Positions 50,601 through 59,600 of a DNA stretch of 64,000 nucleotides are shown in pieces. The position numbers and the translations under genes were made by a program. The notes under the pieces were generated by a model, which saw only the letters and a program-made list of their open reading frames with translations, made no database searches and had not been told where the DNA came from. The first letter of the stretch is position 1; each line of letters starts with the position of its first letter. The stretch comes from Trichopria drosophilae (taxonomy: Eukaryota > Arthropoda > Insecta > Hymenoptera > Diapriidae): assembly GCA_030407085.1 (NCBI GenBank), contig CM059587.1:45420501-45484500 (forward strand). Direction: 5' to 3'.

Positions 50601-53600
50601 CATAATGAATAAACTTTTTTATTTCCAGTACACGTAATATTTACCGATATAAGAGCAATTAGCACAAATCGTATCAAACTGAAATTCAGATGAAAAATAG
50701 TTAAAAAGTAATTATTGTTAATTGCCTTTACAAAAATACAAATGATTTAGAAAGAATGTCGTATTATGTATTTACTGTCGTATTGAAGCCTTAGTATTAT
50801 TATAGATTCGATCACAACGTTTTCAAGGAATTCTTGTCCAAATAATTTTCCAAATTAACGAAAACTACTGTGGAGAAAAAATGTATCGTGCTTTAGATTC
50901 GATGGATAATAAGAAAGTGCGATTAAATTTTTAGAATTAATTTACACTTAAAAAATGTAGATAGTTGATATAATTGTGAATGATAAAACACTACATTAAT
51001 ACGTAAAGAGTTAAACGTCATTAAAAAACAATAAAGATGTTTACACATTTTCTCATTGACACGATTATTAATAAGAATCTCAGAAAAGTAATTAGAAATA
51101 GATAGATAATGATGGACAAGTTATTAATGGTGATTGACTCTAACCTATCTGGATTAAATGACCTGTCTATTTACGTGGCATTTTTAAACGTGAAAGTAAT
51201 TAAATAATTTAAAAAAAATGAGTGCATCTTTCTTTCGATAGCGTTATTTAAGAGTACGAACAAAAGATATTTAATTGTTATTAATAAATAAATCTAATAT
51301 GCAGGATAGTGTAAACAATATGCAGTTATAATTAGTACGTGAAATCTTAGATAATACTTTTTCTTCAACAAGGACGCTCACAATATTTGTTAATTATAAA
51401 GACTTAAAAGATCAAAATTTTAAATCAATCCGAAAGATGGAAGTAATTTATCTAGACCAGATGTATTTATGGTATATTTGAACAATTACGATGTGAAATT
51501 TACTTAAACGTCACGTAACGATGCACAAACGATGGAATGTTGAACAATAATTTTCAGTTTCAATACACTATATTAATAATAATAATCAATACCTTCATGA
51601 ATTTAGAGCTGAACAAAAATCACTTTAAGATCCTCGACTCGAGGTTGTATTCACTTCACGTAGCAACACGACTGAAGCACGGTTTTTTTGGGAAGGTACC
51701 ACACACTTACATAGAGTCTAACGCGACGGGTCTACCGAAGCAACTGATGGTGCCCAAGTGTACCCGACCGACACAACTCGAAAACTGCACAAAAAGACAG
51801 GTATCGCATGGTATTTCCCAAGGCAGCTCTTGCGTACCTTTGTTGTCCGTACGCATGCTTCGTGCCCAACAATAAAAGCTGATGGGGGGAAAAGCACACG
51901 AGGTGGTAGGGAAATCACAATGTGTTTGTGACCGTCCGTAGCCTGCGAAGCAATGTGGCCAAGATGGATGCCGGGGAACCCGGACGCGGGTTTTGTCGAA
52001 CTGGTAAGATCGGACCCGGTTTTCTCTACCCGATGGTATAAGGGCAGGTGCCGGAATCCATTGATTACATCTACCTCCTCCCACTCCACGCTTCCGCCTC
52101 CATATCTTCAAATTTTTTTCTTGTTTTTCATTACTTCGTCTCGAGTCTGCATTTTTTTACAAACGCCATTTTCCATTTTTCGATATCTCGTGCATTAGTA
52201 TTCTGTTCTCGTCCCGCACTTTTCTATTAAAACGCAAGATTTATGTTTTGTCTCTCCCTCGTTTTACCTGTCAGTCTTTCCAAAATAAATTCGAGTCACC
52301 GAATGACGTCTTTCTAGAATTCGTTGGGTTACTTCAGGTATTATGTGACCTCAACCGAAGCAAAAAAGGTTGAAAGACCCGCCCAAGATTTTTATCGAAA
52401 TTGACGTATGCTCCTCTTTAAAACTGTATAGTAAATAAGATTTAGATGAAAACTACGCTTTCGTAATTTGAGTTCATTATATAAACGTCACGCGATGTGG
52501 TGCTTTTCGAAATTGATAAGGGTCATAACATATCGATTAAAATTATTAATACTCTTGACGACCACATGTATATGGAAATATACAGTTTAGTCAGATAGAT
52601 TTAGCGCGTCATTAGAATGCATTATTGACATTAATACGAGATAAATAACTGTAATTGTTTCCTTTGAGATTACAAAAATTTGTATTTTACGTGGAATTTA
52701 AAAACTTTTTTTAAATGGTATTTTCACTCTTTGCTTTTCTTGCATAATTCCCATAGCTTTTGTCGGGCCTTTAACGGCGAGCTGTTTTGCATACGCCTGC
52801 TTTTCGGAGTTTCTCTCTCAACATTGCAGTTCTTTACTGCTCCGGAACAACCCTATCATCGGTATCCATAGAAACGCCCTTCCGTTGTGACAAAATGGGA
52901 CAGCCCGTCATTGTGCGCCGAAAGACAACAGTACTGTGTCTCGATAATAGTGTACTTAAGGCAGCAGAACCTCGTTCGTGTTTTTTTCCGCACTGATGAA
53001 AAAATCGTTACTATTCCTCTACAATTGATGGGAGGTTTTATTACGTAAGGGTAAACTTCAATTTATATATGACAAGCAATCGCAACACAATGGTTGATCT
53101 GTGGTGGACGAACCGAACACGAGATTGTCGATGTAACTCTATTAATTTTTTGCAAACTTCCACACGACTTGTGAACACTTGGAAAACACCAACCAAACCG
53201 GTTCGGTTGAAACAACATTTTCATAGTTCCAATTCCAATTAAATTCCAAACTAGCAATGAAATTTAGTGCTTAACCGTTTGGTTTGAAAGGTTGGAAAAT
53301 AGCTTCGAGCAGAAAGGTCAGCAACATTAATCGCGATGGGTTCGTATCGAAATCGTAATTACTCGCGGAGGGTTAAGAAATTATGCGAAAATACCTCGAG
53401 GCACGACAGACACGCAGTGCAAGGAAAACAAAAGTTGCAGTTGCACATAGGAAGAAGATGAACGTGCACGTGCATGCATAATGCGATGACCGCTGACCGG
53501 AAGTGTGCAGCAAGCCTGACTCACCTTTTGCTGAGCTGCACGCCTGAGGGACTCTTCGAAGTGTTTGTGCACGGCTTGCTCGGCCCTTTGTTTTTCGGCC

Positions 53601-53669
53601 CTGTCTCGCTCCATTGTCGCCTCTCGTTCCCGTTTTTCCAGCTCTCGCACTTCCAAGTCCCGTCGCTCG
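23298..53669 (-). CDS. Kdm3: KDM3-family JmjC histone H3K9 demethylase, 11 exons, 5' partial
   Basis: Family members remove mono- and dimethyl marks from H3 lysine 9 in the nucleus, using Fe(II) and 2-oxoglutarate. Eleven minus-strand exons join in phase into 1944 codons plus a TAG at 23298-23300. Numbered from the first full codon at 53668, the parts are: Arg/Glu coiled coil 1-48; Gln/His/Pro-rich region to about 800; conserved [10 protein letters not shown] about 802-811; KCRECR block in exon 6; zinc finger with C1254, C1257, C1268, C1271, C1276 and C1279; LRELL 1439-1443; JmjC domain about 1650-1875 with H1728, D1730 and H1859. The C-terminal sequence is closer to KDM3A/B than to JMJD1C, and all three iron ligands are kept, so an active enzyme is expected. 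The N-terminus lies upstream of 53669 and was not found. Confidence 0.9.
24112..24198 (+). pseudogene. remnant of a non-LTR retrotransposon ORF2 C-terminus
   Basis: A short plus-strand frame reads [20 protein letters not shown] then LPPEIRLPN. This resembles the RSFSYAGPKLWNSLPPEIR motif near the end of many LINE ORF2 proteins. The surroundings (to about 24540) are AT-rich, with an AATAAATTAAA tail. It lies in the last intron of Kdm3, antisense to the gene. Confidence 0.5.
24626..24845. repeat. intronic foldback (MITE-like)
   Basis: GTAATGAAATT...AATTTCATTAG brackets a ~220-bp inverted repeat. Inner matches include GTAATTTTACA against TGTAAAATTAC and AATGTAGTAAATTTAC against its complement. 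It lies in the last Kdm3 intron. No target duplication could be fixed. Confidence 0.55.
25652..25907 (-). CDS. Kdm3: Kdm3 exon: central JmjC segment
   Basis: The exon has 256 bp with acceptor TTTACAG and donor GTGAGT. It encodes [38 protein letters not shown]-type sequence ([14 protein letters not shown]) and LYREYGVEG, which are highly conserved in KDM3A/B. Confidence 0.95.
26096..27515 (-). CDS. Kdm3: Kdm3 exon: LXXLL motif and first part of JmjC domain
   Basis: The exon has 1420 bp with acceptor ATTTTAG and donor GTTAGT. It includes LRELL (27030-27044), which matches the LXXLL nuclear-receptor-type motif of KDM3A. An acidic Ser/Asp tract and a Ser/Thr/Asn-rich linker follow, then [55 protein letters not shown] and [11 protein letters not shown]. 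The iron ligands are His at 26175-26177 and Asp at 26169-26171. The long open frames on the opposite strand are shadows. Confidence 0.96.
27596..28790 (-). pseudogene. degenerate, 5'-truncated non-LTR retrotransposon
   Basis: On the minus strand, 28542-28781 encodes a reverse transcriptase piece ([36 protein letters not shown]) with CADD in place of the usual YADD. Downstream, at about 28040-28150, lies [20 protein letters not shown], which matches the C-terminal block of ORF2 in the element at 5242-9624. The 3' end has the GGGCAGTTACTGCCC stem (27633-27647) and an AATAAATAAATAA tail. A TA-flanked MITE has inserted into it. It sits in a Kdm3 intron in the same orientation as the gene. Confidence 0.78.
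28192..28351. mobile_element. pogo-like MITE, 160 bp
   Basis: The ends CAGTAGGACCTCTCTTATTC and its reverse complement give a 24-bp perfect terminal inverted repeat. TA lies on both sides (28190-28191 and 28352-28353). The end sequence GACCTCTCTTATTCTAATT is repeated internally at about 28229-28259. It splits the degenerate LINE, so it is younger than that copy. Confidence 0.85.
28797..29325. repeat. intronic foldback element, ~530 bp
   Basis: The left end (AAATATATGTCCAAA, then GGTCCTTTTACTTAATTGAT and GAAACATAGGTGTAATAATG) is matched by the reverse complement of 29215-29325. Arms are about 85-110 bp. The inside contains CGTTTCGGCCTATATGTTGG followed by CCCTCTTCAG. It lies in the Kdm3 intron beside the zinc-finger exon. 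No transposase. Confidence 0.75.
29407..29555 (-). CDS. Kdm3: Kdm3 exon: C2HC4-type zinc finger
   Basis: The exon has 149 bp and encodes [20 protein letters not shown] and then [20 protein letters not shown]. All expected cysteines of the KDM3 zinc finger are present. In this family the finger is needed for demethylase activity. The acceptor ends at 29556 and the donor GTAAGA begins at 29406. Confidence 0.94.
29750..30418. mobile_element. TTAA-flanked piggyBac-like element with tandem ~120-bp cargo
   Basis: TTAA at 29746-29749 and 30419-30422 flanks a perfect 14-bp inverted repeat CCACTTCAATGGTA. The interior is a tandem array of a ~120-bp unit: GGGGTCGCTGATTACGAATC starts recur near 29811, 29949, 30069 and 30190, each followed by an ATGGCGGATCCAAGATGG-like word. 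There is no transposase. It fills most of an 897-bp Kdm3 intron. Confidence 0.82.
30453..30678 (-). CDS. Kdm3: Kdm3 exon before the zinc finger
   Basis: The exon has 226 bp with acceptor TTTTCCAG and donor GTAAAC. It encodes EDLKLWQPG, a Lys/Glu-rich insert, then [20 protein letters not shown], the conserved helix-rich block of the family. It is separated from the upstream exon by only an 82-bp intron. Confidence 0.92.
30761..31152 (-). CDS. Kdm3: Kdm3 exon: conserved KCRECR block
   Basis: The exon has 392 bp with acceptor CGAACAG and donor GTAAGT. After a basic stretch ([13 protein letters not shown]) it encodes [26 protein letters not shown] and [16 protein letters not shown], which match the conserved region just N-terminal of the zinc finger in KDM3A/B/C. 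Confidence 0.92.
31518..31740 (-). CDS. Kdm3: Kdm3 exon: basic/acidic linker
   Basis: The exon has 223 bp, starts in phase 0 ([15 protein letters not shown]), continues [10 protein letters not shown] and ends in a Ser/Asn-rich tract. Donor GTTAGT. The junction with the previous exon gives a continuous Lys/Arg-rich segment (KRKPPKVKRKKG), a likely nuclear localisation signal. Confidence 0.85.
32519..33298. mobile_element. foldback MITE hosting a nested TTAA element
   Basis: The outer ends are CTAGATAACCATCTTTTTTT (about 32519) and, in reverse complement, CCCAGATAACTATCTTTTTT (to 33298). Both continue with GTCTT(G/A)AAGACC and GACGTCTTAA. The element lies in the 3.0-kb Kdm3 intron. Its centre is occupied by the separate TTAA-flanked element at 32651-33245. 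Confidence 0.72.
32651..33245. mobile_element. nested TTAA-flanked element with ATGGCGG cargo
   Basis: TTAA at 32647-32650 and 33246-33249 flanks ends CTCTTTCAGTCAC and, in reverse complement, CCCTTTCAGTGAC. The interior carries cargo units in both orientations (GGGGTCGCTGA near 32719 and 32856; CAGCGACC near 32931 and 33051) and so is itself roughly palindromic. Removing it restores the host foldback word GTCTTTAAGACG. Confidence 0.75.
33440..34265. repeat. intronic foldback element with ~270-bp arms
   Basis: The left arm (33440-33720) and right arm (34003-34265) are reverse complements. Markers are AAACCAATATGGCGCATTTT, GAACTTCAACTAGGAATTTT, CGAATCAACCTAACCTCTTG and CCTTATTCTATCA. The ~280-bp centre holds two cargo-like units (near 33760 and 33890). 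ORF 33447-33641 (minus) lies wholly in the arm and has a near-mirror copy, so it is not called as a gene. A TTAACCCATTAAGGAC word at 33321 may be a leftover TTAA-type end. Confidence 0.72.
34744..35481 (-). CDS. Kdm3: Kdm3 exon: Pro/Thr-rich region and LKKAW block
   Basis: The exon has 246 codons in phase 0, with acceptor ATTGCAG and donor GTATCT. It starts [10 protein letters not shown], continues with a PSPTP-type low-complexity tract, then has [14 protein letters not shown], a short block that JMJD1C/KDM3 proteins conserve. It ends in a Thr/Ala-rich tract and [10 protein letters not shown]. Confidence 0.88.
35609..37207 (-). CDS. Kdm3: Kdm3 exon: long Pro/Ser/His-rich linker
   Basis: The exon has 533 codons in phase 0, with acceptor TTTTACAG and donor GTATGT. 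It is very rich in Pro, Ser, His and Gln, with [12 protein letters not shown] runs, and is likely disordered. It contains the basic patch KKRKVEE, a possible nuclear localisation signal, near codon 460 of the exon. Several alternative frames are also open here because of the biased composition; the phase with both neighbours decides the real one. Confidence 0.88.
37381..38285. mobile_element. 905-bp palindromic (foldback) element in a Kdm3 intron
   Basis: The ends are GGGGCAAAATTTCTCAAGTG and its reverse complement, flanked by AAAT at 37377-37380 and 38286-38289 (possible 4-bp target duplication). Most of the right arm matches the left arm in reverse, down to a ~55-bp loop near 37872-37926 that contains ACAAGTCGTGACAAGTCGCG. 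The left arm has an extra block at about 37420-37550. It occupies most of the 1170-bp intron between two Pro-rich exons. Confidence 0.8.
38378..38749 (-). CDS. Kdm3: Kdm3 exon: His/Pro/Gln-rich region
   Basis: The exon is 372 bp, 124 codons in phase 0. It encodes [18 protein letters not shown], a polyglutamine run and [14 protein letters not shown], and ends in SVPPAQE before a GTATGT donor. The preferred acceptor is TTCAACAG, ending at 38750. The frame stays open upstream to an ATG at 38765-38767, and another AG (TAAGTAG) sits just before that ATG. So either a slightly longer exon or a short isoform starting at this ATG is possible. Confidence 0.8.
44576..45058. mobile_element. TA-flanked MITE with CACTG ends
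   Basis: The left end CACTGCAAAAACTCGTGTCTT matches, with gaps, the reverse complement of the right end (CACTGTTAAAAAATGGGTGTCTT). TA flanks it at 44574-44575 and 45059-45060. The interior is studded with GTCTTA and AAGACA words. It is 483 bp and non-coding; ORF 44590-44787 is just these repeats translated. Confidence 0.7.
45776..46225. mobile_element. 450-bp MITE with CCCTGGTAGAGAT ends
   Basis: CCCTGGTAGAGAT at the left is matched exactly by ATCTCTACCAGGG at the right. The match extends loosely inward (TGGCTGG...CTAGATTCTCG). The target duplication is not clear, so the superfamily is left open. Confidence 0.6.
47383..47418. repeat. (GTCT)n microsatellite
   Basis: About eight GTCT units with one interruption, in the long Kdm3 intron. 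Confidence 0.9.
47549..47940. mobile_element. TTAA-associated MITE with AGCGC ends
   Basis: TTAA at 47545-47548 and 47941-47944 brackets ends AGCGCCAACC and, in reverse complement, AGCGCTCTGG. A second inverted pair lies just inside (TGGGGTCGTGGGAGACCCC at the left and GGGGTCTCCTAGTACCCCC at the right). The block is 392 bp with an A-rich centre and no gene. The TTAA target suggests piggyBac; the short end match keeps this tentative. Confidence 0.6.
53525..53669 (-). CDS. Kdm3: Kdm3 exon (most 5' one found): Arg/Glu-rich coiled coil
   Basis: The acceptor TTTTCAG ends at 53670 and the donor GTGAGT begins at 53524. The exon starts with the third base of a codon and ends in phase 0. It encodes [17 protein letters not shown], then [20 protein letters not shown], a charged helix likely to be coiled. 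The next exon (38749 downward) also starts in phase 0. Its link to Kdm3 rests on phase, strand and composition across a 14.8-kb intron, so transcript evidence would be valuable. Confidence 0.7.
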
Positions 53670-56600
53670 CTGAAAACACAAAAAAGTTGCATTTTTAATA
53701 TACATTTTTAACCATTGAAACATGTAAATATTACAAAATTCACCGGGGCCTAACAAAAAACATTCTTAAGTAAACCTAACATCTGTATTTACCAAACTCA
53801 TTCTTGTTTGCGTGGGATCAAGCCGTAGATTAAGACCTTACACATTCCCTAAGAGGTGAGGACATTTAATTAAACTAGAGAACGTTGGTGGCGTAATATA
53901 CCATGAATTTCTGCTAACCGCACTTTCGTGTCCGTATTGACTTTCGTCGTCTTCCAGATATTTGTATGTATATAACAATTTATTATTTATTTTGGATGGC
54001 AGAACTTGAATCGTCCGATAACAATAACATGAAAGGTTTGTTATGTAATGGTCGATACGTGCGCGTACATTCAGGTCAGCAATCATTTCGCTGTGAAAAC
54101 ATTGTTAGAAATAATACTCCTGTCACTTAAAGTAACGAACGTTTTCTGGCTTTTAAACGAACCGTACAACAACAAAATAACGCGTGTCAATTAACAAGTA
54201 TGCTTATTAATGTCGAACGATATTTCGTGTTCCACTTAAGTTACACAAATTGTGGGGCGTTTTAGTTCTAACAGCACCCGGAGCAGTAACCCGCCCTCGG
54301 TTTCTATATTCGGCAAATACCAGAATTTGTCTTGGAATAGAAATTGGGGTTTAACACGTGAGCCTATTCGACTCTATAGCTTTTTTTAACGCGACGTTAT
54401 TTGCCTTCGTCCTGTCAGTCACTCGAAACCACATGTTTTCGAATGCGACCTTCGATTCTGAAACATGTGAAAATTTTGAGAAAAACGGAAAACCTAAGAG
54501 AAATATGGAAACTTCTAATTGTTTATGTACTCGTGTGGCTGGTTGTCAACAAATGATTAAATCAAGATTTTTTGAAATATATATCCAGCACTTTTAAGGT
54601 CTGTATAATTTCTAAAACTGGTTATGGAAGTTGAAAATCCGCTTTAGCTCGGAGGCATATCTTGTTATTTATATATCGCAGGTAGAATGTCGGAATAATT
54701 ATACCTGTTCGGAAAGATATTGATTTGTGAGTCTCATCGGCCAGACGCGTACATATTAATAACGTCCTACGTGTAAAAGTGAATGCATTCAGCTACACAA
54801 ATTTACAAGTCTAGTTACTATAAGCAAACATTGAAAAATAATGACAAGATAAAAACTATGATTTTGAAAATGTGTAATCATTTAATAGTCTCATAAAATT
54901 ATTTGAATGTGATTCGAAAATCTGGGAGATTCAACGAAGATATGAAAGTCATCGGTCTGTAAAAGTAAGTAATTCTCTAGTATACCTTAAAACGACACGT
55001 CTGGAAGAAATGCAGGAAACAGTTCGTTGCCGTTGGCGGCATAAATCGAGAACCGAGATCTAACTGTAAAGTCTACTTCGTCTCGGATTATCTGATGATG
55101 CGTAACACCGAAATGAAAATCTACCCAACTTTTTAAAAATATGTAACTGTTCCCTTCTGCCTTTCTACAATATAACATTACACGAGAATGCCAAATATAG
55201 ATCATTTATCTTCTATCAATATAACATAACCAACTTGAATGTCAAAATTTGGAGGTGAATTTTTAGTAATTGCAGCAAGATTTATTTCATAATAGAGAAA
55301 TCGGCTGATTTCGTTTTACTTGTAATTTCTTAGATTATACAATCAATATTTCATTGTCATACTCATCAAGCGAGTAATAATGATTTATAAGCATGGAAAT
55401 AATGGTATTTGTAAACGATTTATTGAGTTACTGAAAAAAATTACATTCATCATTGTAATTATAATAACAGACTGTTTATAATTTAATTACTTTTTTTTTT
55501 GCGCAGGTTTCTTTGAGTAAATAGGTATGTTTTAGAAGTTTGAAGAATAAATAATCGTTAAATTATTATTTCTTAAATAAAAAAAAATATTATGTCTGCG
55601 TTTATTAAAATACCATTATATCTTTGAACTAGGATGATGTGCAATATTCTATTTATTTATTGTTTTTTAAGTATTTTTTAATACAGAAAGTTATTTTGTG
55701 TTTCCATTGCATTGTATCGTACACACAAATCAATTTTAAATTCTAAAACTGAACATATATCAAAATTTAATGTTTGGACATGATTTTGGACAAAGAAAAA
55801 AGCGTTGCACATCACATATTTGTCGAACACATCAAAATATTAACTAAAAATAATAAAACAGAAATACTCAATTTAATATTACCTGAGTAAACAGTTGATA
55901 AATAAAAATCTCGAACACGCGCCACTGGAATTCTTTACACATTTAATTAACTACAAACTTATGACAACGATTTTTCTTGTTGCTGTAATCAAAACCAAGT
56001 CAAAATACAAAGGAAAAGTTAACGCTCCTAATTAACTCGGACAAGTCAATAAAAAGTTGCTTAACCGTATTGTTCATTCTCGTTTACCTATAAAGTTTTC
56101 CGTATCTAGTTCCGATACACGCGAAAGAATTGATAAGTCATTCACTTTTTATGGGTTAGTCACGCTTAATAATAATGAATGATATCAGCGCTTTTAATGC
56201 GTTACCCCGATAATTATTGTCATGCTACTTCGTCGCGTATAATTTCTACATAAAGTTTTTTTTTAAATGAGCGAATTCTTGACTTTGCGAGATTAAAGAC
56301 ATTTTATGAGACAACGTGTAAACGTAAGCCACGCAATCTGACAGAACAAGGTTTATTTTATGACGGCGTATTATTAAATACTAAAAAAGATTCGTTAATA
56401 GTCGACAAACCTTCGTAGAATTACTTTTTCATCAAAATAATAGAAATCTATTATTAGTGGACTAATTTGTATGAATGATTAATTCTAGTATTTCAAACTT
56501 AGAGAGTCACGGAATTCACTATCAACGCGCTAGGTCAGGTGAATATTAAGACTTTCTTTTGAAAGTGAAGGGTCAGTCGTGCTAGCTTCAGTTAATCTTG

Positions 56601-59600
56601 ATCTATCGTTATGTTTTTCTTCAAACGTCGCTACATTCCTTTAAATGAATTGCATTTTCTTTCTGTCCGGGGACCTTAAATACTTTACATAATGGTTAGT
56701 ATAACCGTAACGGCCAAAGTAATTCTACGGCTCTCTCTTAAATCTATTTCGTTTGTCTGCGTAATATTATAATGAAAGCGAATGGTTCTAAATAGTTTTT
56801 AATATCCTACTAAGTTTCTTTGTTCGTAATCGTATTTTCTTTGCTAAAGTTTAATTTTCTTATAAAAAAAAAGTGACTCATTGTATACGTATAAAGTGCA
56901 CTTTTAAAGAACACTTATTCAGCTATTCAGAAAAATGTTGTATTTTTGTACCTACGCAGAAAAGTCTTAAAATTGTTACCTTTCAAATTAAGCACTGTAA
57001 AAGGCTTAATTTCAGTCTAAAATTGAGCTGATTTTCTTAAATTAATATAGAATTTTCATTCCTTTAGCGGAGATTTAACTTTTTCCACACTAATATTTCA
57101 TTCGTTATTAACATTCTTTGATTCGGAATAACGGTTCGTTTTTGTAATAATGAGGAATTTAGAGTTCTTTGCATACACAGAAAGTCCTAAAATTGTTACA
57201 TCTTAAATTCATCATTAGGCGAGGCTTAATTTCAGCCCAAAATTGTGTTAATTTTCTTAAATTCAGTCAATATTTAGGCTTAAAGTCTTACTTTCAGACA
57301 ACAAAACTGACTTTCAGCCGATATTTTGGTTTGAGATAAGATTCGTCTAACTTAGATGCCATAAGCTCGATAAATCTTATTTTAAGCCAAAATATCGTCT
57401 AAAAGTCGGTTTTGCTCACTGAAAGTAAGACTCTAAGCCAAAATACTGACTAAATTTAAGAAAACTAACGCAATTTCGGGCTTAAATTAAGCCTCACCTG
57501 ATGATGAATTTAAGATGTAACAATTTTAAGACTTATTTTTTTCTGTATACACGACATCGTACGTAAGCTAGTTTTTTATTCGTTTTGGCTTATCAAATCC
57601 ATTTCAACTTGCTAGTATTATTAGAACCCTCGTGCATCTATTTCCATTACTTAAACCCTGGAATATCTTGGGAATGGGTATAAACATGGTGACGAATTCC
57701 CAAAGATCACGGAAAGGACTTCTATTCTGTAACCGGCGTAATAATGCCCTTCTCTTTCATCGATCTCGAGGCGATCCGAATTAACAAACGTCACGGTTGA
57801 CGCATTTATTTTCGCCTTCTTCCTTCTCTATTCAAATATCTCCCTCCGGTCTGCGCTATATAAGAATGTTTCCGCCCTTACGTCGTCTGGGTCGGCGTAT
57901 ATATCTCGGTGGGGACGGCGCTTTCTATACAACCGAGGGAAATCCGACTTTTCTCGTATCCGCGTATGCGTGTATCTACCTACGTAGACTATTGCAACCC
58001 TCGCATTCCTACGTGAATAAAAGAAAAGAAAGGGAAAAAAACGGAAAAGAAACGCACCGTGAACTTTACGCGCTTCTGCCTTTCGACGAGCTGGCATAAT
58101 TACGCGCGCGGGAACTCGACGCGGTGGCGAAAGGAGCAAGGGGTCCGGGGGGAGGAGCAAAAAATCCGGAATGGCGGCGGAGGTAACCCAGAGTGGAATG
58201 GAGAGGGGGGTAATGTGCAGCTATTCCGCGTGTAACGCTTACATTTCGATGAGGCCTATACCGACTGAGAACGAAGATAAACACGAACTCGCATTGTATC
58301 TACGTAACTGAATAAATAACTTGCGCAAGCGTTAATGAATGCTTATCTCCAACTCAGCGCTCGCACGTCCGTTGAAAAAGTCACAATATTATGCACAAGA
58401 CCAAGCGCGAATCGTTAACGGCAAATGATATCTTTAATTGAAGATTCGACTTGGGAAAACGAATGAGATTCAGGAGAAAGTAAATGAAATCGCCTTTTTT
58501 ACGCGCCGGAGAAGGTTCTCACGAAAATTCAATCCAGTATCACGATATTCCATGAGATGCAGCGAAAAGTAAGTCTCTCTTGCAAAAGAGTGAATTTTAA
58601 TTCTTACGAGATAATAATTCCAGTGATTTTTCACATCCAAAGAGTAAGTTATGAGGAATAAATATAAAAACTATGAGGTGGATAAATGTCGTTCTCCATT
58701 TTTATGAAGTTTCTAAAAGTAGTAAAATGAACACGTTGCATAATAAAAGTATCTCACTTAATTTACCCAGTATCCTGAATTCGTAGTATTAGCTAAACGA
58801 TGAAATGTACAATTATCATTGCCATAACTGTGTACTCAGCTTTCCGAGCAACAGTCCGTCACGTAATCGTCTTTGACATTTAACGTGGATAGCTCACTCG
58901 GTAAAAGCAGCTAATACGTAATGAAATAATTAAATGCAACTTTAAGACCAAACCAGACTGTGAACTTTATATTATGTTATTAACGCAGCGTAAGAATCAA
59001 TATTTAATCGGTCCATTAAAAGAAAATGTTACAGTTGGAAATTGAATTTATGGCGACTCTAATTACTCGAGGTACGCCATTATCCTAATTTTTCTTTTAA
59101 TGTCACATTTCATTGAATTGTCTGGTATGTGAATTATGTTAATGATATTCATTAAGTTAATATTCGTACATTTGCGTAAGCGAGACAATGTATCAAGATA
59201 CGCTGCCGCACTTATAATTACGGTTATTCCCTAATTAAAATGTTCCGTTGAGTAATCTCCGTAATGTAGAGTACATTTTTTCATGCCGAGTTTTCAAGTA
59301 ATTAAAAAGCTTTCAATGTTTACGTTTACCAGTAAAATGTCGTTGCCACGACTTTCCAGCAAAAATGTTATCTCGATTTCTAATGCAATTCTTTTTTTCC
59401 AGTAGCATTTCGCTTGGAATCGATCGGTAAATTAAAAATGACGAAGTAATTGCTGTTTAGTTCTGATTGACGAGTGAAGATCTCTTTTTTATGGAAGTGG
59501 ATCACTGGACATCGAATGACGAAAAAAGTTTACTGTTACTCAGCAATTTGTAGCATCTTGGCGGTCGTCACTCGCGATTGCGATTTCATCATCGCAGATA

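Larger units (their letters stand above)
38750..53524 (-). other. Kdm3: 14.8-kb Kdm3 intron, mostly unannotated
   Basis: Apart from three MITE-like elements and a GTCT microsatellite listed separately, I see no exon with family content. Two GC-richer patches (about 39360-39465 and 51690-52090) stand out from the AT-rich background and could be regulatory or non-coding exon sequence; no motif supports either. Confidence 0.45.

Noticed and set aside
57797..58284. Open frames and a TATAA-like word suggesting a gene or promoter
   Set aside because: Frames on both strands have no homology signal that I recognise, and a TATA-like word alone is weak evidence in AT-rich DNA.
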